A DNA stretch of 64,000 nucleotides from Dryococelus australis. Taxonomy: Eukaryota; Arthropoda; Insecta; Phasmatodea; Phasmatidae. Location of the stretch: assembly GCA_029891345.1 (NCBI GenBank), contig CM056993.1, positions 274,402,900-274,466,899 on the forward strand, written 5' to 3'. The notes beneath the pieces are model-generated. The model saw only the letters and a program-made list of their open reading frames with translations. It was not told the DNA's origin and searched no databases. Of this stretch, positions 10,046 through 20,990 are shown piece by piece. The number at the start of each line of letters is the position of its first letter. Within the stretch, counting starts at the first letter, position 1. The translations under genes and the position numbers were made by a program.

Positions 10046-12023
10046 TGAATAAATGACTAATACTTATCAGTGCAACTATATCACTAGCAGTAGTCAATGG
10101 TGTTGAGTCACTTCCCATGCAAGAGGTCCGGGGCTAGTACAGCAGTGTGCCGCGGGATGCCGCCACAAGTGCAATGCCTAGATCCCACAACTCTTCACTA
10201 CGTTGCTTGCACCGAGGATCTAGGCGCTGGGCTTGCACCTTCTAATCCCCTCTCCAGACGCCTTATGCCAATGTAGGAAGGGATGGCCGAGGAGTATATA
10301 AAGCGATGCGCCCTGACCTCCGCATTGTCAGTTTTGCTTCAGTTCTTGATCAGTCTTCTGACTCCTCTCCTGGGCTCTCATTGCACAAGTAATCAGTATC
10401 GAGGCCCGCACCCCTCCAGATTACTTCACCGCTACCTCACGGGGCTGAAGATCCTCTCCAGCCTTTGACTAAGGAAGAACCACCGGCGGCATCAACTCAG
10501 CACACTTAAGATATATTCAGTCCCTTAGGGACAACGAGAGAGTAGAGCTCACTTAGAGGAGGAAACTGTTTTCATATACACTAGTAACTGCCTACTCCCA
10601 TAGCTTTGCACGGGTACCTTCCCCTGTTTTACGCTAGGGTGTTTACCTTCCGCCAAGCCCAAGTGCATATGAGGTAGTGCTTCCACCATCTTTGTTTATT
10701 TTTCTCTACTGTAAAATAAACATTGATCTTACCTAACTTCTCAAGTATCACTCCGACTTCCTACCTCTTGTCATCATCAGATCTGACGGAGACAGCATGA
10801 GACCGGGTTTACTCTTTCCGAGTCTACATTGACAACAGACCAAAACATCCTTGGAAGGCCACCCATTCTCTGCCCCATGCAGTGAACGGTAGAGCCACGA
10901 CACTAGGATACCTTCCCCGGGAAGGTGGCTTGCCAGCTTGAAGTCATCCCCACCTCACCGCACACTTAGCGGTGCCGATGAGGGGAACTTATTCAGGCGT
11001 GAGGAGAGCACTGACCTTGATACACTCACCTCATCAATTTTGGAAGGCCACCCGTTCCTTGCATCCAGATGGGAGGAATGGTAGAGCTTCTACACTAGGT
11101 ACGCTCCTGGTGGGATTGGCTTGCCGGCTGGGGTGAACGCTTCTCATCGTACACTTTGCGGTGCCGAGTGGGGTTTACACTCCGGTGCAGGGGAGACCAT
11201 CCCTATTGGGACAACACCGTGCAGTTCCTGCAACCAACACTTTGCAGCTCGAGACTCCCACACTTCCGGTGGAGAAGTCAAGAGTGATGTGCGGTGTTGG
11301 CTGTAGCAATTGGCACCTACCCGTGCACACTAACACGTCGATTGCATAACTCCTGCAGGCCAGATCTTAGTTTACAGTTAGATGCCTTAAACCCCTACAA
11401 GTGGTGTTCAGAAGGAAGTTAAGAAGACATAGACTATCTCTAAAGATCCACAATGGCTTAGCATCCTTCCCAGTGGGTTCGGGCTACTGAGTCCACGTGA
11501 ACAAGCTGCTATGCTGTGACAACTCACGATGCCAGTACCAAAAGTCACTCCTACAGTATTGTTTGAGCCACCCACCTGTGTGTAGCGGAAGGATACCATC
11601 CAGTGGCACAGGAGATCCTGTTCGGCGAGGGGTCCACTTGCATTCCGTCTATACCTAGTGGCTCCGCGCCTGTAGGAAACCCTAGCATGTGCCCGTAGGA
11701 AACCCTAGCACCCCACACGCACACCCCATGCTCTAGTCAAGTGCAACCAGAACCGAGGGAGCAACGCTAGCGAAATCACCCACAGGCCAGACACGCCATC
11801 ACGCAAGCTGGAACTACGTCCCACACCCTAAGCCTGCACCACGCAGAGTAGTATTGCCAGAGCCGAACTTTGTACCAAGCTGGCGGCCTACTAGGCCAGT
11901 ACTGTATTTTCGTCGGGCACCAGTGCCAAGGACGACTAGTCACCCAAAGATGCGACTCGCATACCGTCGGAACAAGTCACCCAGGGATGCGGGCAGCCAG
12001 TCAGCCGGGTCTGTCACGCGTCA
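10046..12023 (+). mobile_element. LTR-like element, divergent member of the long-LTR group
   Basis: It ends CTGTCACGCGTCA at 12023, the same terminal GCGTCA as the other LTRs. The TATA box (10295-10302) and AATAAA (10715-10720) are well placed. The U5 contains a GGAAGGCCACCC...GGTAGAGC box, also seen in copy 1, twice about 190 bp apart (about 10854 and 11041). Near the 3' end is a short frame (about 11860-11950) reading PEPNFVPSWRPTRPVL, similar to one at the same place in the 35.3 kb LTR. The 5' boundary is approximate and no TSD or primer-binding site was found. Confidence 0.6.
10295..10302 (+). promoter_or_regulatory. LTR TATA box
   Basis: TATATAAA in GAGTATATAAAGCGATGC, followed about 30 nt downstream by CATTGTCAGTTTTG (initiator-like). 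Confidence 0.65.
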
Positions 12024-12480
12024 ACTTTATATACCGTATATTCACTGGCACATGATCATTAATAGTGGGCTGTCGACCACTGAATTGTGGAACCTATGCT
12101 GGTGAGAATAAATTGTCTGTCGATTTCATTGGTTTTTACTACAGCTTAATGATGGCTATTAAAAAAGGAGTTTGTTTATTCTTTATCACTATGGCGAGTG
12201 TCTGAATATCTATCATGTGTAATTCTCACTGGTTCTTTCCCTATCTCAGCTTAATAATGGCTGTGTAGGTTTTATTTACAAACTTATCACTTGTTGCTCT
12301 GTTACTAAATAGCACTATTGTGAGTGTCTGGAAGGTAATCTCACTGTCTTTAACTGGTAGCTATTTAGGCAATTAACGTTGGTATTTCAGGTCTTTAACG
12401 AGTCCTGACTGTCACTGGTTTGGTAGTTTATTAAAGGCTACCTCATTGATGTCTCAGTTTACTGAGCACTTTACTTCACT
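12024..12480. other. AT-rich spacer with two diverged ~105 bp repeats
   Basis: Two imperfect units start with CAGCTTAAT(G/A)ATGGCT (about 12143 and 12249), each followed by a GCGAGTGTCTG / GTGAGTGTCTGG block. Origin unknown; it separates the + LTR from the minus-strand element interior. Confidence 0.4.
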
Positions 12481-12519
12481 TGTTGATGGCTCCTTGTTCT
12501 TCGCCGGTCTTCCTCTCTG

Positions 12520-14223
12520 CTATAGTGCTGCCTCCACAAGGTAAGTCCTCATGAAATGTGACGTGGGCCTCCACGGCGACTCTTTGTACTGGCCAGGCAC
12601 TGCTTCTGCTTTGGCTGTACGAGGGGTCATCACTCTCCTGGGTTCAGCACATGGTGCCGAGGCATCATCTTCAGCTGCAACTGTTGGGGAGGACTTAACG
12701 CGCACTGAGAACGATGAGGCAGTTCGAGGGAATGGCAAGGTAGAGCCCTCCACCTCGACTGCTTGGGTTCCTACCCAAAGGGCAGGGGGTTTCTGGGCAT
12801 CTAAGTTCTCGCTGTCCGGATTGGTGGTCAGAGGGTGGGATGGCCCTTCGACCTTGGCAGCTCTCGTGTGAAAGGGATCTGTTTCCTCTCGGACAAGAGG
12901 AGGAAGCAGGGTGTCTGTATCTATGTTGCTCGACGTGCTGGGTTCGTTGGTAGCCATTTGAGCAGGAGGCAGAACGGGCCTCTCATCCTTGATGATACAG
13001 ACGGGACCTTCCTTCTGCGTAGAAGATGGGAGTTGTGTGTCAGTATCTCGGTTTCTCGAAACTCCTGTTCCGGTTTGGCTGCTAGGCGAAAGGTTAAGAC
13101 TGGCTCTTTTTTCTTAGCTATACCGGTTGGTCTTTCTGTGTATGCCCGGAAGGTTCACATGGATCGTCGATATCTAAGTTGCTCGATGATCTGGATGCGG
13201 TTGGATGTGGGGGTAAGACCTACCCCCTTTTCTTGATCAACATTGCGGGATGTTTCGTGTTGCACAAAACACAGGGTTGGATCGTCTGTGTCTCCATTTC
13301 TCTACGTTCCGTTTACCATTTGCGGTAGTTCCTCTAGGTCAAGAGTCTGCTTCGTGGAAGCTGGTTCGACCTCGACTCTTGGCTCTAGAGGAGTAGCAGG
13401 CTGGGCGTAAGGTGCTCAGGGAGCTTCCACCTCCTTCGCCTATGGTGATATGGATTGTTCTGAAATCTGGCTTGGCTAGTGAAGTGTTCGGCTGGATTCC
13501 CTATCCATAGGATGTCGTCAGGACACTTCTTTATAGCTCGGGGTGGCCCGGTCACGTCTGGCTGTGATCTTTGCATAACTGGTATGCATCAAGGGCAGGG
13601 ATCTGACGGAGACGGCCTCTCGACGCTTCAGAAAGTTTATTCTCTGCAACAGAGAATAAATTTGCCCCCTGTCAGTATCTGGGGTTCTTGCCTCAGACCT
13701 CTTGGTAGGCCTTGGCTCAATGTAGGGATGTCCCGTAAAATCCGGGACATGGGACGCAGGTCGTATTCCATGGTAGGATAGCCCGGGGCGGTTCCCGGCT
13801 GTCTTGATGAATGGGATAGGTGAGAGTGGTTTTCATAAGCTTGCTTACACATCTCGCATCTGTACGCTAGTTCAGGCCTGGTAACACACTCATCGGGCCA
13901 GCCTACGCAAGCATAGTGGTATGGCTCATTACAAATTGTACATCGTATTCTGTTAACACCATATCCTGGACATGTAACCTGGTTACAAAAGGTGGTTTGT
14001 TGGGCCCGATAGGCTTCACACTTACCATATATTCGAGTTCCTTGGTACTCCTTTCTTCGTCCGCCCATCCTATGCAAAGATAATGGAACGGTGTGTGGCA
14101 GTAGGTGCATGTAATGCGGAATGTGCTGGTACCCTCACAGTTGGTATGGCTACATTTTTCATTCTCAGCGTCTGCCATGTTATTGGCTGTAGATTCCACT
14201 GTGTAAATTTCTGCTTCTGACAT
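12520..14223 (-). pseudogene. gag-like gene of an LTR element with tandem PHD fingers (element A), frameshifted
   Basis: This is the first gene downstream of the minus-strand primer-binding site at 14378-14361. The first ATG is at 14223, about 140 nt past the site. Codons from 14154 to 13847 encode two PHD-type fingers. Each has spacing C-x4-C-x9-C-x2-C-x4-H-x2-C, then Trp and Tyr residues; finger 2 closes with C-x2-C (RCEMC). Examples are CTYCHTPFHYLCIGW and CTICNEPYHYACVGW. A frameshift lies between the fingers, near 14040. Downstream come a polar linker, four ~125-bp repeats (12830-13330) and an acidic/Pro-rich tail (12957-12520), with more breaks. No capsid, protease or reverse transcriptase is visible. 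PHD fingers in other proteins read histone H3 tails; chromatin targeting is inference. Confidence 0.6.
12830..13330 (-). repeat. ~125 bp tandem repeats inside the element A frame
   Basis: Four diverged units on the minus strand, centred near 12930, 13045, 13170 and 13290. Each encodes a version of SSNIDTDTLLP: SRNRDTDTQLP, SSNLDIDDP and RNGDTDDP in successive units. Frames shift between units, so the array is decayed coding sequence. Confidence 0.55.
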
Positions 14224-14360
14224 TGTGGTGGTGGTTTGGGTGCCACTGGGTAATTTAGGACTCCCCAAAGTCTGGTTATGGATCCCGTTTAACTCTTAAC
14301 TCTTGGGGGTCGTTCTGACATGGTCCTGTTGTTATTGGTTGAACAGTAATCAACGCTCCG

Positions 14361-14378
14361 GCCCCACGTTGGGCGCCA
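14361..14378 (-). other. primer-binding site, tRNA-Lys(CUU) type (element A)
   Basis: The minus strand reads TGGCGCCCAACGTGGGGC, an 18-nt complement to the 3' end (with CCA) of insect-type tRNA-Lys(CUU). It lies 10 nt from the LTR edge at 14389 and sets the element as minus-strand, with its 5' LTR at 14389-18806. Confidence 0.85.
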
Positions 14379-16523
14379 GAAAACCACTTGACTGGTGTTG
14401 CCCTAGAGAACTATAGACTCAGTCAATTTGGTTTATGTGCGCTAGGTCACACATGTTCGGATTATAACTAGAGTTATACTTTTGTGTTAGGTTTTTGACT
14501 TGATACTCATTCTGGGTGGGTCGGTCGGCGGATGGGTACAAAGTTAACCAGTGCTGGAACTACGATATGTCTGGTTGGGACACTGGCTCGCTTTGGTATA
14601 CCTGTCGTACCAGGGTTTGCTTCTGTCACTGCAGCAGAAGCTGTTGCTGGCTGGCTGGAACTGGCGACTCTCGGAGAGGAGTGGGGTGTGGTTGTACTGC
14701 TAACCAACACAGTGCCGTTGGTTCCACTCTGCTGCTTCTCTGCTCCAGAACACAGAGTTGGCTACTCTGTACCTGACTTTTATGCCCACTAACAGAGTAC
14801 GAACAACGGGCGGGTAATCTTGGGCTAGGCGAATGTGTGTAGGGATATAAACAAACATAGATACTGGAGAGGAAGGTCTCTCCTGTTGACGGGCGGTCTG
14901 AGCTCTCTCCCGTTCGGCTTATCTGCTAAGTGCAGCGGGTCGGATATACACACTCGCTTGGTGGTGGTTAGGCCGTCTTATGCTTCTCCTTTTGTTTGTC
15001 ATGCCTTTTCCCAAAAGGCATAGAGGTCTTGTCGACACCTCTTGATTGATGCGAATTCAAGGCAGATCACTAGCTAAGTGTAAAGCCAACAGTGGTTGAC
15101 GGTGTGAGCTCAGTCTCCTAATCAGTTGCCCGCCACTTGCGCAAACCTAGGGTGGTGAGCCATGTGGACCATCTTCCTACCACTATTGGATGAGGTCGCA
15201 ACAAAGGTTAGGTCTTCAGACCCCGGCAAGTACTCCTTCCAGCACTGTAAGCGCTCCAGTAGCAGTACAACGTGAGGTAAATGTCTCGCCCCTCTTGGAT
15301 GTGTTTCTAGTGGTTGGGGCTCTACCGTTCTATCCACTGAAGTGTCTAGAACAGGTGGCTATCGAATGGTGTGTGTGTATGACATACAGATTCCTGAAGG
15401 GAATCGGCATTCCTCCTCTATGGTTTGTACTTCTGTAACGACACAGGTCTCGGTTGACGTTGTGCTGTAATATAATTTGTAGTGATCATAGGAAAAACCT
15501 CTAGTATAGAAATTCTGAGTGTAAGGGACAAGATATATTTATTAGGAATAATAAATACACATGATGTGTGCTACATCCTATTCAAGCAGAGTGTGATGTG
15601 GAAGTAACCTACGGTATACAAGTTTAGGTGACCTGCTTCTAGACTAGCCAAGATGGCGAATGACTTTGACGGCTATGAAAATAATTCTGTCGCAGCTACT
15701 CTAACCAAGGGGAGTCTAGAAGAGACTTTACAAAAAGGGGACCACTAATTTTAAGGGCAGTGGGAGTAGTTGCCTCTACCAGCAGGCTGCTGACCCAGGA
15801 GGAACAGCTGCGGAAGGTATGATACTGTCTGCAGTCTTTACTGAAGGAAAGCATCTAGAAAATGTTGATGGTGGTAAATGTCAATGAAGTTTCTGGTAGC
15901 TAGTGGTAGAGGCTGCAGAAGCCTCTGGTAGATGACAATGTAGCTTCTGGTAGCTAGCGGTAGAGGTTGCAGAAGCCTCTGGTATAGTCCATTTCATATA
16001 AGTGGTCTCAAATTTGACAGTTCTAGGAATGTAGTGCCAATGGCATCTGGGTGGCTATGTATCCTTCCACCACAGCTGAACTGTCATTGAAGGTGACTGT
16101 TTGAAAACAAACTCCATTGTGGCTTCCAGTATTTGTAAACAAATAGCATATGACTGCCTGTTTTGTAATTAAACTGCATGTGCTTCCTCCCAAATGACTT
16201 TTAGAAGCTGTGAAGGGCTGTTCAAACAGTTGCAGGTTGGTAACAATCCCATTTTTTTAGTTTATAAATATTTTATGTAAATGACTAACAGCTCATGTAA
16301 TAAGTCTATAAATTGATAATGTTTTACCTTGCAAGAAATTTGTAACCAGGATGCACGAAAATGAAATTATATTTTGACCATCAAATGAATAAACAATATT
16401 TTACTGTTTTTGAATACTCTCTAAATATATTAATGATAACTAATCTTGTCACACTTACCGGAAGTAAGTTCTTGTAAACATAAAAATTTAGCATGGTTTC
16501 CACAAACACTAAATACCAATATT

Positions 16524-16580
16524 CCCCCCCCCCCCACATAAGGAATGCACAAATACAGAAATACCACCCCCCCCCCCCCC
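16524..16580. repeat. paired C-tracts (C12 and C14)
   Basis: C12 at 16524-16535 and C14 at 16567-16580 inside the 2.3 kb transposon. Confidence 0.9.
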
Positions 16581-16883
16581 TCCAATTCCTTCTTTTCATA
16601 GACAGTATACATTTTTACATACAGGCTATGCCTACTATTGCATTAAAAGTACATAATTCAGTTTTGTGGTATGATATGACAAACTGTGTATAATAAACTT
16701 TAGTTTATTGTCTTTTGTGAGACAGGATTATTTCAATGTTCGTAAGATGCCGGAATTACATAGCCCCAATGCACACGACACAACGGCCTACAGCCAATGA
16801 AATACAAGATAGTTTGTCGTAAGGCCGACCGATTCTGTCGTCCGACCAGCAATTTTGGATTAGAAATTATTTATATTCTTTCT

Positions 16884-16904
16884 TGTGTCGTGCGGCACGA
16901 CACA
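16884..16904. repeat. perfect 10-bp inverted repeat
   Basis: TGTGTCGTGC, one G, then GCACGACACA. Related CGACACAACGG and GTCGTGTTTG words lie nearby (about 16777 and 17202), so it may be a binding site or a palindromic remnant within the transposon. Confidence 0.7.
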
Positions 16905-18420
16905 CAGAATGTACAACATTGCAAAATGAAATTGTATTGCAAGTTTTCCCTACAATGGTAAATATGCAGCTTAAAAGAAAAATAAATTGAAAACTACTGT
17001 ATTTAACTCATAAAAATAATAATTTTACTTTTGTATGCATTAGCGATACCAATTTGTCACCATTATGTATTACAAATTCCCCCTTGTTCACCACCTTTGA
17101 GACTAACATAGCCTATCAGCATCTTCTAAATAGTTAGGTTAAATGTTGTTGAGAGTGCGATGTTGGTCGTGCTGTAAATTCGAGTAGTCACATTGAAATG
17201 TGTCGTGTTTGTTGTGTCATGCTGTGTTGGTTGGGGCAATGGAAAATTTTGCTCGTATGGAAATAACATTTAAATTATTTAACTTCGAAAATTATAACTT
17301 TATTCAAAATACAAAATGTGATACGTACGTTGCTGTTCATATTCGTACAGATGCACCAAATATACACGCATACACTTTGACTGAAATTAACCTCACACTC
17401 GAATTTACGATGTAGACAAACAAATATTATTCACTCGCTACAAAAGTGTGGAAAGTGCGGCATTTTTCAGACCACATGCATTTCAATAATTATATTAACG
17501 GGTTACAAATACATTTACAAAACACGCAAACTTATGTTGTTAACCTTTTGAACACGTGTTTTTTTATGGCAATCCTTGCCAGTTTATCTCACTAAAATCA
17601 CGTTTGTTCGTCACTAGCATTAAATAATTTATTTGCAATATCATTCAGTAAAATCAGCACTGCGCACGTTTCCTGATACAAACAAACTTAAAATTATATA
17701 CGGAAATAATATTCGTGTCACTTCGTTGTGGAAGGCGGTTAGGAAAATGGTGGAATGAGCAATTTTAACGACGTGCCAATTAATATTACATTTCACTCAA
17801 CAAAACACACTACAACGGTACCTAAACCCAACTATGTTTGGAGAAAGCAAATAAAAATAATTAACTACCGATTAAATATTCAGACAACACCAATAAGATA
17901 TTCGTATAATAAGCACGATAAGAAAAAAAGTGCACGCACAACTTCCTTCACCGGGCTGGAAACGTTTACTGTTCATATGTCGTATGCTGAACATGTTTTT
18001 AAAGTCCCATCACAAATAGCCAAGAAAATTTAATATCGCTTTAGGGACATAATTTAAACCATAAATGTTGTAAGTATAATTAAGATTTTAAATTACAACT
18101 TTTAGTTACGAGTACTATTTTCTTCTCAAAGACATCATCAAAATAGCCAACTTAACAACACGGATCCCGCTGCAGTTCATCAGCTGATACAATACTGTAG
18201 GAGCTAGAGCATTTACTGTTTACATAGTGTATAGGTTGATCACATTGTCATTCAAATTTGAGACCACTTATATGAAATGGACTATAGACGACACTGAAGC
18301 TTGTGGTGACAGCCACTGGTGGTTGCTGAAGATTTGGTAACAGTAGAGAGCTCCAGCACACAAAGTGTTGAGGCGAGCTACTGGAGAAGGAAATAACTCC
18401 CTAGCACGGGCGTGCACGGC

Positions 18421-18428
18421 CTTATATA
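18421..18428 (-). promoter_or_regulatory. TATA box of LTR copy 3
   Basis: The minus strand reads CTATATAAGGCC, about 385 bp into the LTR. Confidence 0.65.
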
Positions 18429-18976
18429 GTCCGCTGGACAGATGCACTTTGGGCCGGGGTGGGAGGTGTGACGTTGCCTCATGACGTCCCTCTAGTACAA
18501 GGCCGGTGTGGTAGAATCTACCCTTTACTCGGAGCTCTGCTTCGTGCATTCTCGGGTGTGCTTAGTTTGCCCTGAGGCAGGTGACGGCTTGTAGGCTCTC
18601 AGCTTGGGGGAATAGGGGTGACATGCTTCTTGAAGGCTTTTGCGACCATATATTCACGTGTTTAGAATCACCCTTCAAAGTACTGGCGATCTAAGGGCAC
18701 TCGGGAAAGATGTTGCCAGATTTGACCCTTCCTCTGGTTACGTAGAAATACGTGAGTTTGTGAGTCGTAATCGTGTAGTAAATAAACGGGAAAGTGGAAG
18801 GCGTCAGTATGTATGTTGGTCTATATTCGTAAAATTACTTACTTGTGAACACAGAAAAGAGTAAGCTTGCGTAATGTTTTGTTGCTGTTGACAGTCAAGT
18901 GATGGGCTTAAAACAAAAATGGATTGTTTGTATATATTATTTGGTTCTGCAATAAACGGGATTGATGCTACTTAAA

Positions 18977-19126
18977 GGCTGTTCACTGTAAAGTGAGCAC
19001 TTTTAAAAGCCCTGCTAAGTTTCTACTTTGTGCCCATTAGTAGCATATCTTTCTGCTTACCTATCAAAATAAACTTTGCCATGTGACTTTCAGTTGTTCA
19101 CATCAGCTGGCTTATATATTCTATAC
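18977..19126. mobile_element. one-ended fragment of the GGCTGTTCAC MITE family
   Basis: It begins GGCTGTTCACTGTAAAGTGA and continues GCACTTTT, the same end as the intact copy at 52885-53121. The other end is missing; the sequence runs into the LTR-like end at 19127. Confidence 0.6.
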
Positions 19127-20990
19127 TGATACATAATGCCCTGTCAACTAGGAGAACACTGCATCAGGTGAGGGTAAGTATCTTGTTGGGTGCTAAATCA
19201 GGCACACCCTATTCTGGTGGGGGTTCTTAGATGAATCAGTCCCTACGAGATGCTGGGCTTTCCCAGTGTAGACTCGAGAATTGGCCGGGTAACTTTAGGG
19301 CAGGTCAGGAAGTCTGGTTCTGCCAATAGAATCTTCCACTTCAGGTTCTGTGCCTTGGGCGGTATACCTGGGCAACTGATGTTACTGCTAGTGGGATGAG
19401 TTTGTGGCAGAACGACTGTATGTGTAGGTGCATGGATTTGTTGGCATTCAATAGTTGTTGTGGTCGGTAGGGACAGAGCAACAGGCGTGAGGTACGTGGC
19501 GGTAGCTGTTGGCCGCTGTTCAGGCTGGTTGTGTTACTCTGCGAGCCACGGGTGTACCTCTTGACTCAAGCGGGTTGGAGTCTGGAACAGATCCTTAGAT
19601 ATCTGTGGTGTGACGGTGATTAGTAAATGTCGCAGAGCTTGGGCTTGTTCCTTGGGAGCGAGCTGTCCGATGGCGGCGGCGAGGGCAGTGGTCAGCTCTT
19701 GTAATCACACAGAGGAAAGTGGCACCTGCTTAACCTTCTCCTTGAGTCCACTACATCTGGAAAAAGGCGTTTGGAGCTCATAACACACACACACACGTTT
19801 GGGAGGCGAAAGGCAGGGCTCTTTTCTCTCTATGGTGTGGAACTGCATGAGCAGCTGCCGATGGGGCGGATACCTTATTTCAGCACTCAGCACAAAGGTA
19901 CAATGAGTATTGAAAGTCAGATATTGCTGTCTGCTGTCCCTACACGTTCGTGTTGTTTTCGGCCACGTCTTCCCAATACAGGGAACGTTCCCATCGGCAC
20001 AAAGGTGCGGTGGAAAGGACGAGCACCAAACAGACAACTGGTCTGTACTGTGTTCCTGTGAAAGGGGCTCTGTTCTACCTACCAAAGCATGTAGAAAGGC
20101 TGGCCGGTGTTAGTGTTTATGGGTTAGCAAAGGTGTGTCTTGGTTCAATTAAGTAGTATTCTTGTGATCACCTGCGTTTCTCTCAAGGGTGAGGTCAACT
20201 AGGATAGGTACAAAGTCGACAGGAACATGGTACTTGGGAATGGGTTTAGGACTCAATGTTTATTCCGTGTTATTGGAAGTAAACATGTGGTGACTCACTA
20301 CCTCCTACGTTTATCAATAGCTTCGGGGAAGCTGAACTACGCAAAACAGGTTTAGGCTAAATGGGATGGGCTAGTCTAGTGCTGTGAAAACAACTGAAAA
20401 CTAAGACTAATTCTGTAATGCATTGTTGCCCCAAAGGGGCCACAGTGTCTAGGGTGAATAGACCACATGGTGGTTAACGGGTTGACATGATTGTTGGATT
20501 ACTAAGCAGGGCATGATAGGATAAGTCCCAAAAATGGAACTTAAGGAAAGGTTCCTTCTGGCACAAAGGTGTGGTAAAGAAAGAAAGAAAGGTGTAGTGA
20601 AGAATGAAGCTCTCGAGAACTTCGGCGGCTAGCACGGTGAAGACTGTCAGGCTGGTCAGTTCCGGCAGCGAGTGCAGTGGAAAACTGAAGCATAGTTCTC
20701 TGGCATGATGTCATCAGCGGGCTGGGAGAATAGTAGAAGACAAGCGACGAAACATACTACTAGTGGTGCCACCTAGCGGTGGTTAGTAGTACTCGCTGCC
20801 TTGTGGTGCATAGTTTTGTTGGGCTGGTGAATAATACAATCTCCGCTGGCTTGAACATCTATTCTTGCTGGGGGTAGACAGTACAATCTTGCGTCTCATC
20901 GCCAACGGTAATGCAAACTCCGTAGAAATCATATGCGCTGTGGGCTATGCTGTTGAGCTGAAGTTGTCTAATTGCCATTGTTGAAACACA
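19127..20990 (-). mobile_element. divergent minus-strand LTR
   Basis: On + it begins TGATACATAATGCCCTGTCA, alignable to the TGACGCATGTTGCCCTAG end of copy 2. The polyadenylation signal is at 20259-20264 (minus AATAAA). A minus-strand frame (about 19710-19260, one stop) ends near EPDFLTCPKVTRPIL, echoing the PxF...TRPxL motif near the ends of the 10 kb and 35 kb LTRs. Another minus frame (19705-20085, starting MVGRTEPL) sits where copy 2 has its MDRTVEP frame. The outer boundary is uncertain (ATACGTCA near 20995 is a candidate). Confidence 0.5.

Larger units (their letters stand above)
15985..18284. mobile_element. 2300 bp TIR DNA transposon with TA target duplication
   Basis: Perfect 33-bp terminal inverted repeats: left begins TAGTCCATTTCATATAAGTG and right ends CACTTATATGAAATGGACTA. 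They are flanked by TA on both sides (15983-15984 and 18285-18286); TATA with GTCC...GGAC ends is the alternative parse. It interrupts LTR copy 3, so it is younger than that insertion. The interior is AT-rich with two C runs and a 10-bp perfect hairpin (16884-16904). The largest frames (17200-17415 and 17755-18033, both +) resemble no transposase I know. It is probably non-autonomous; superfamily unassigned. Confidence 0.85.
14389..18806 (-). mobile_element. 5' LTR of element A (copy 3), split by a 2.3 kb DNA transposon
   Basis: On the + strand it begins TGACTGGTGTTGCCC (14389) and ends GGAAGGCGTCA (18806). Without the 15985-18284 insertion and its TA duplication it is 2116 bp, matching copy 1 (2166 bp). 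The TATA box is at 18421-18428 and the polyadenylation signal at 15538-15543, both on the minus strand. A 71-codon version of the U5 frame (15122-15337) also starts MDRTVEPQPL but is truncated relative to copy 2. A second short minus-strand frame (14507-14710) near the LTR end matches copies 1 and 2. Confidence 0.85.
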
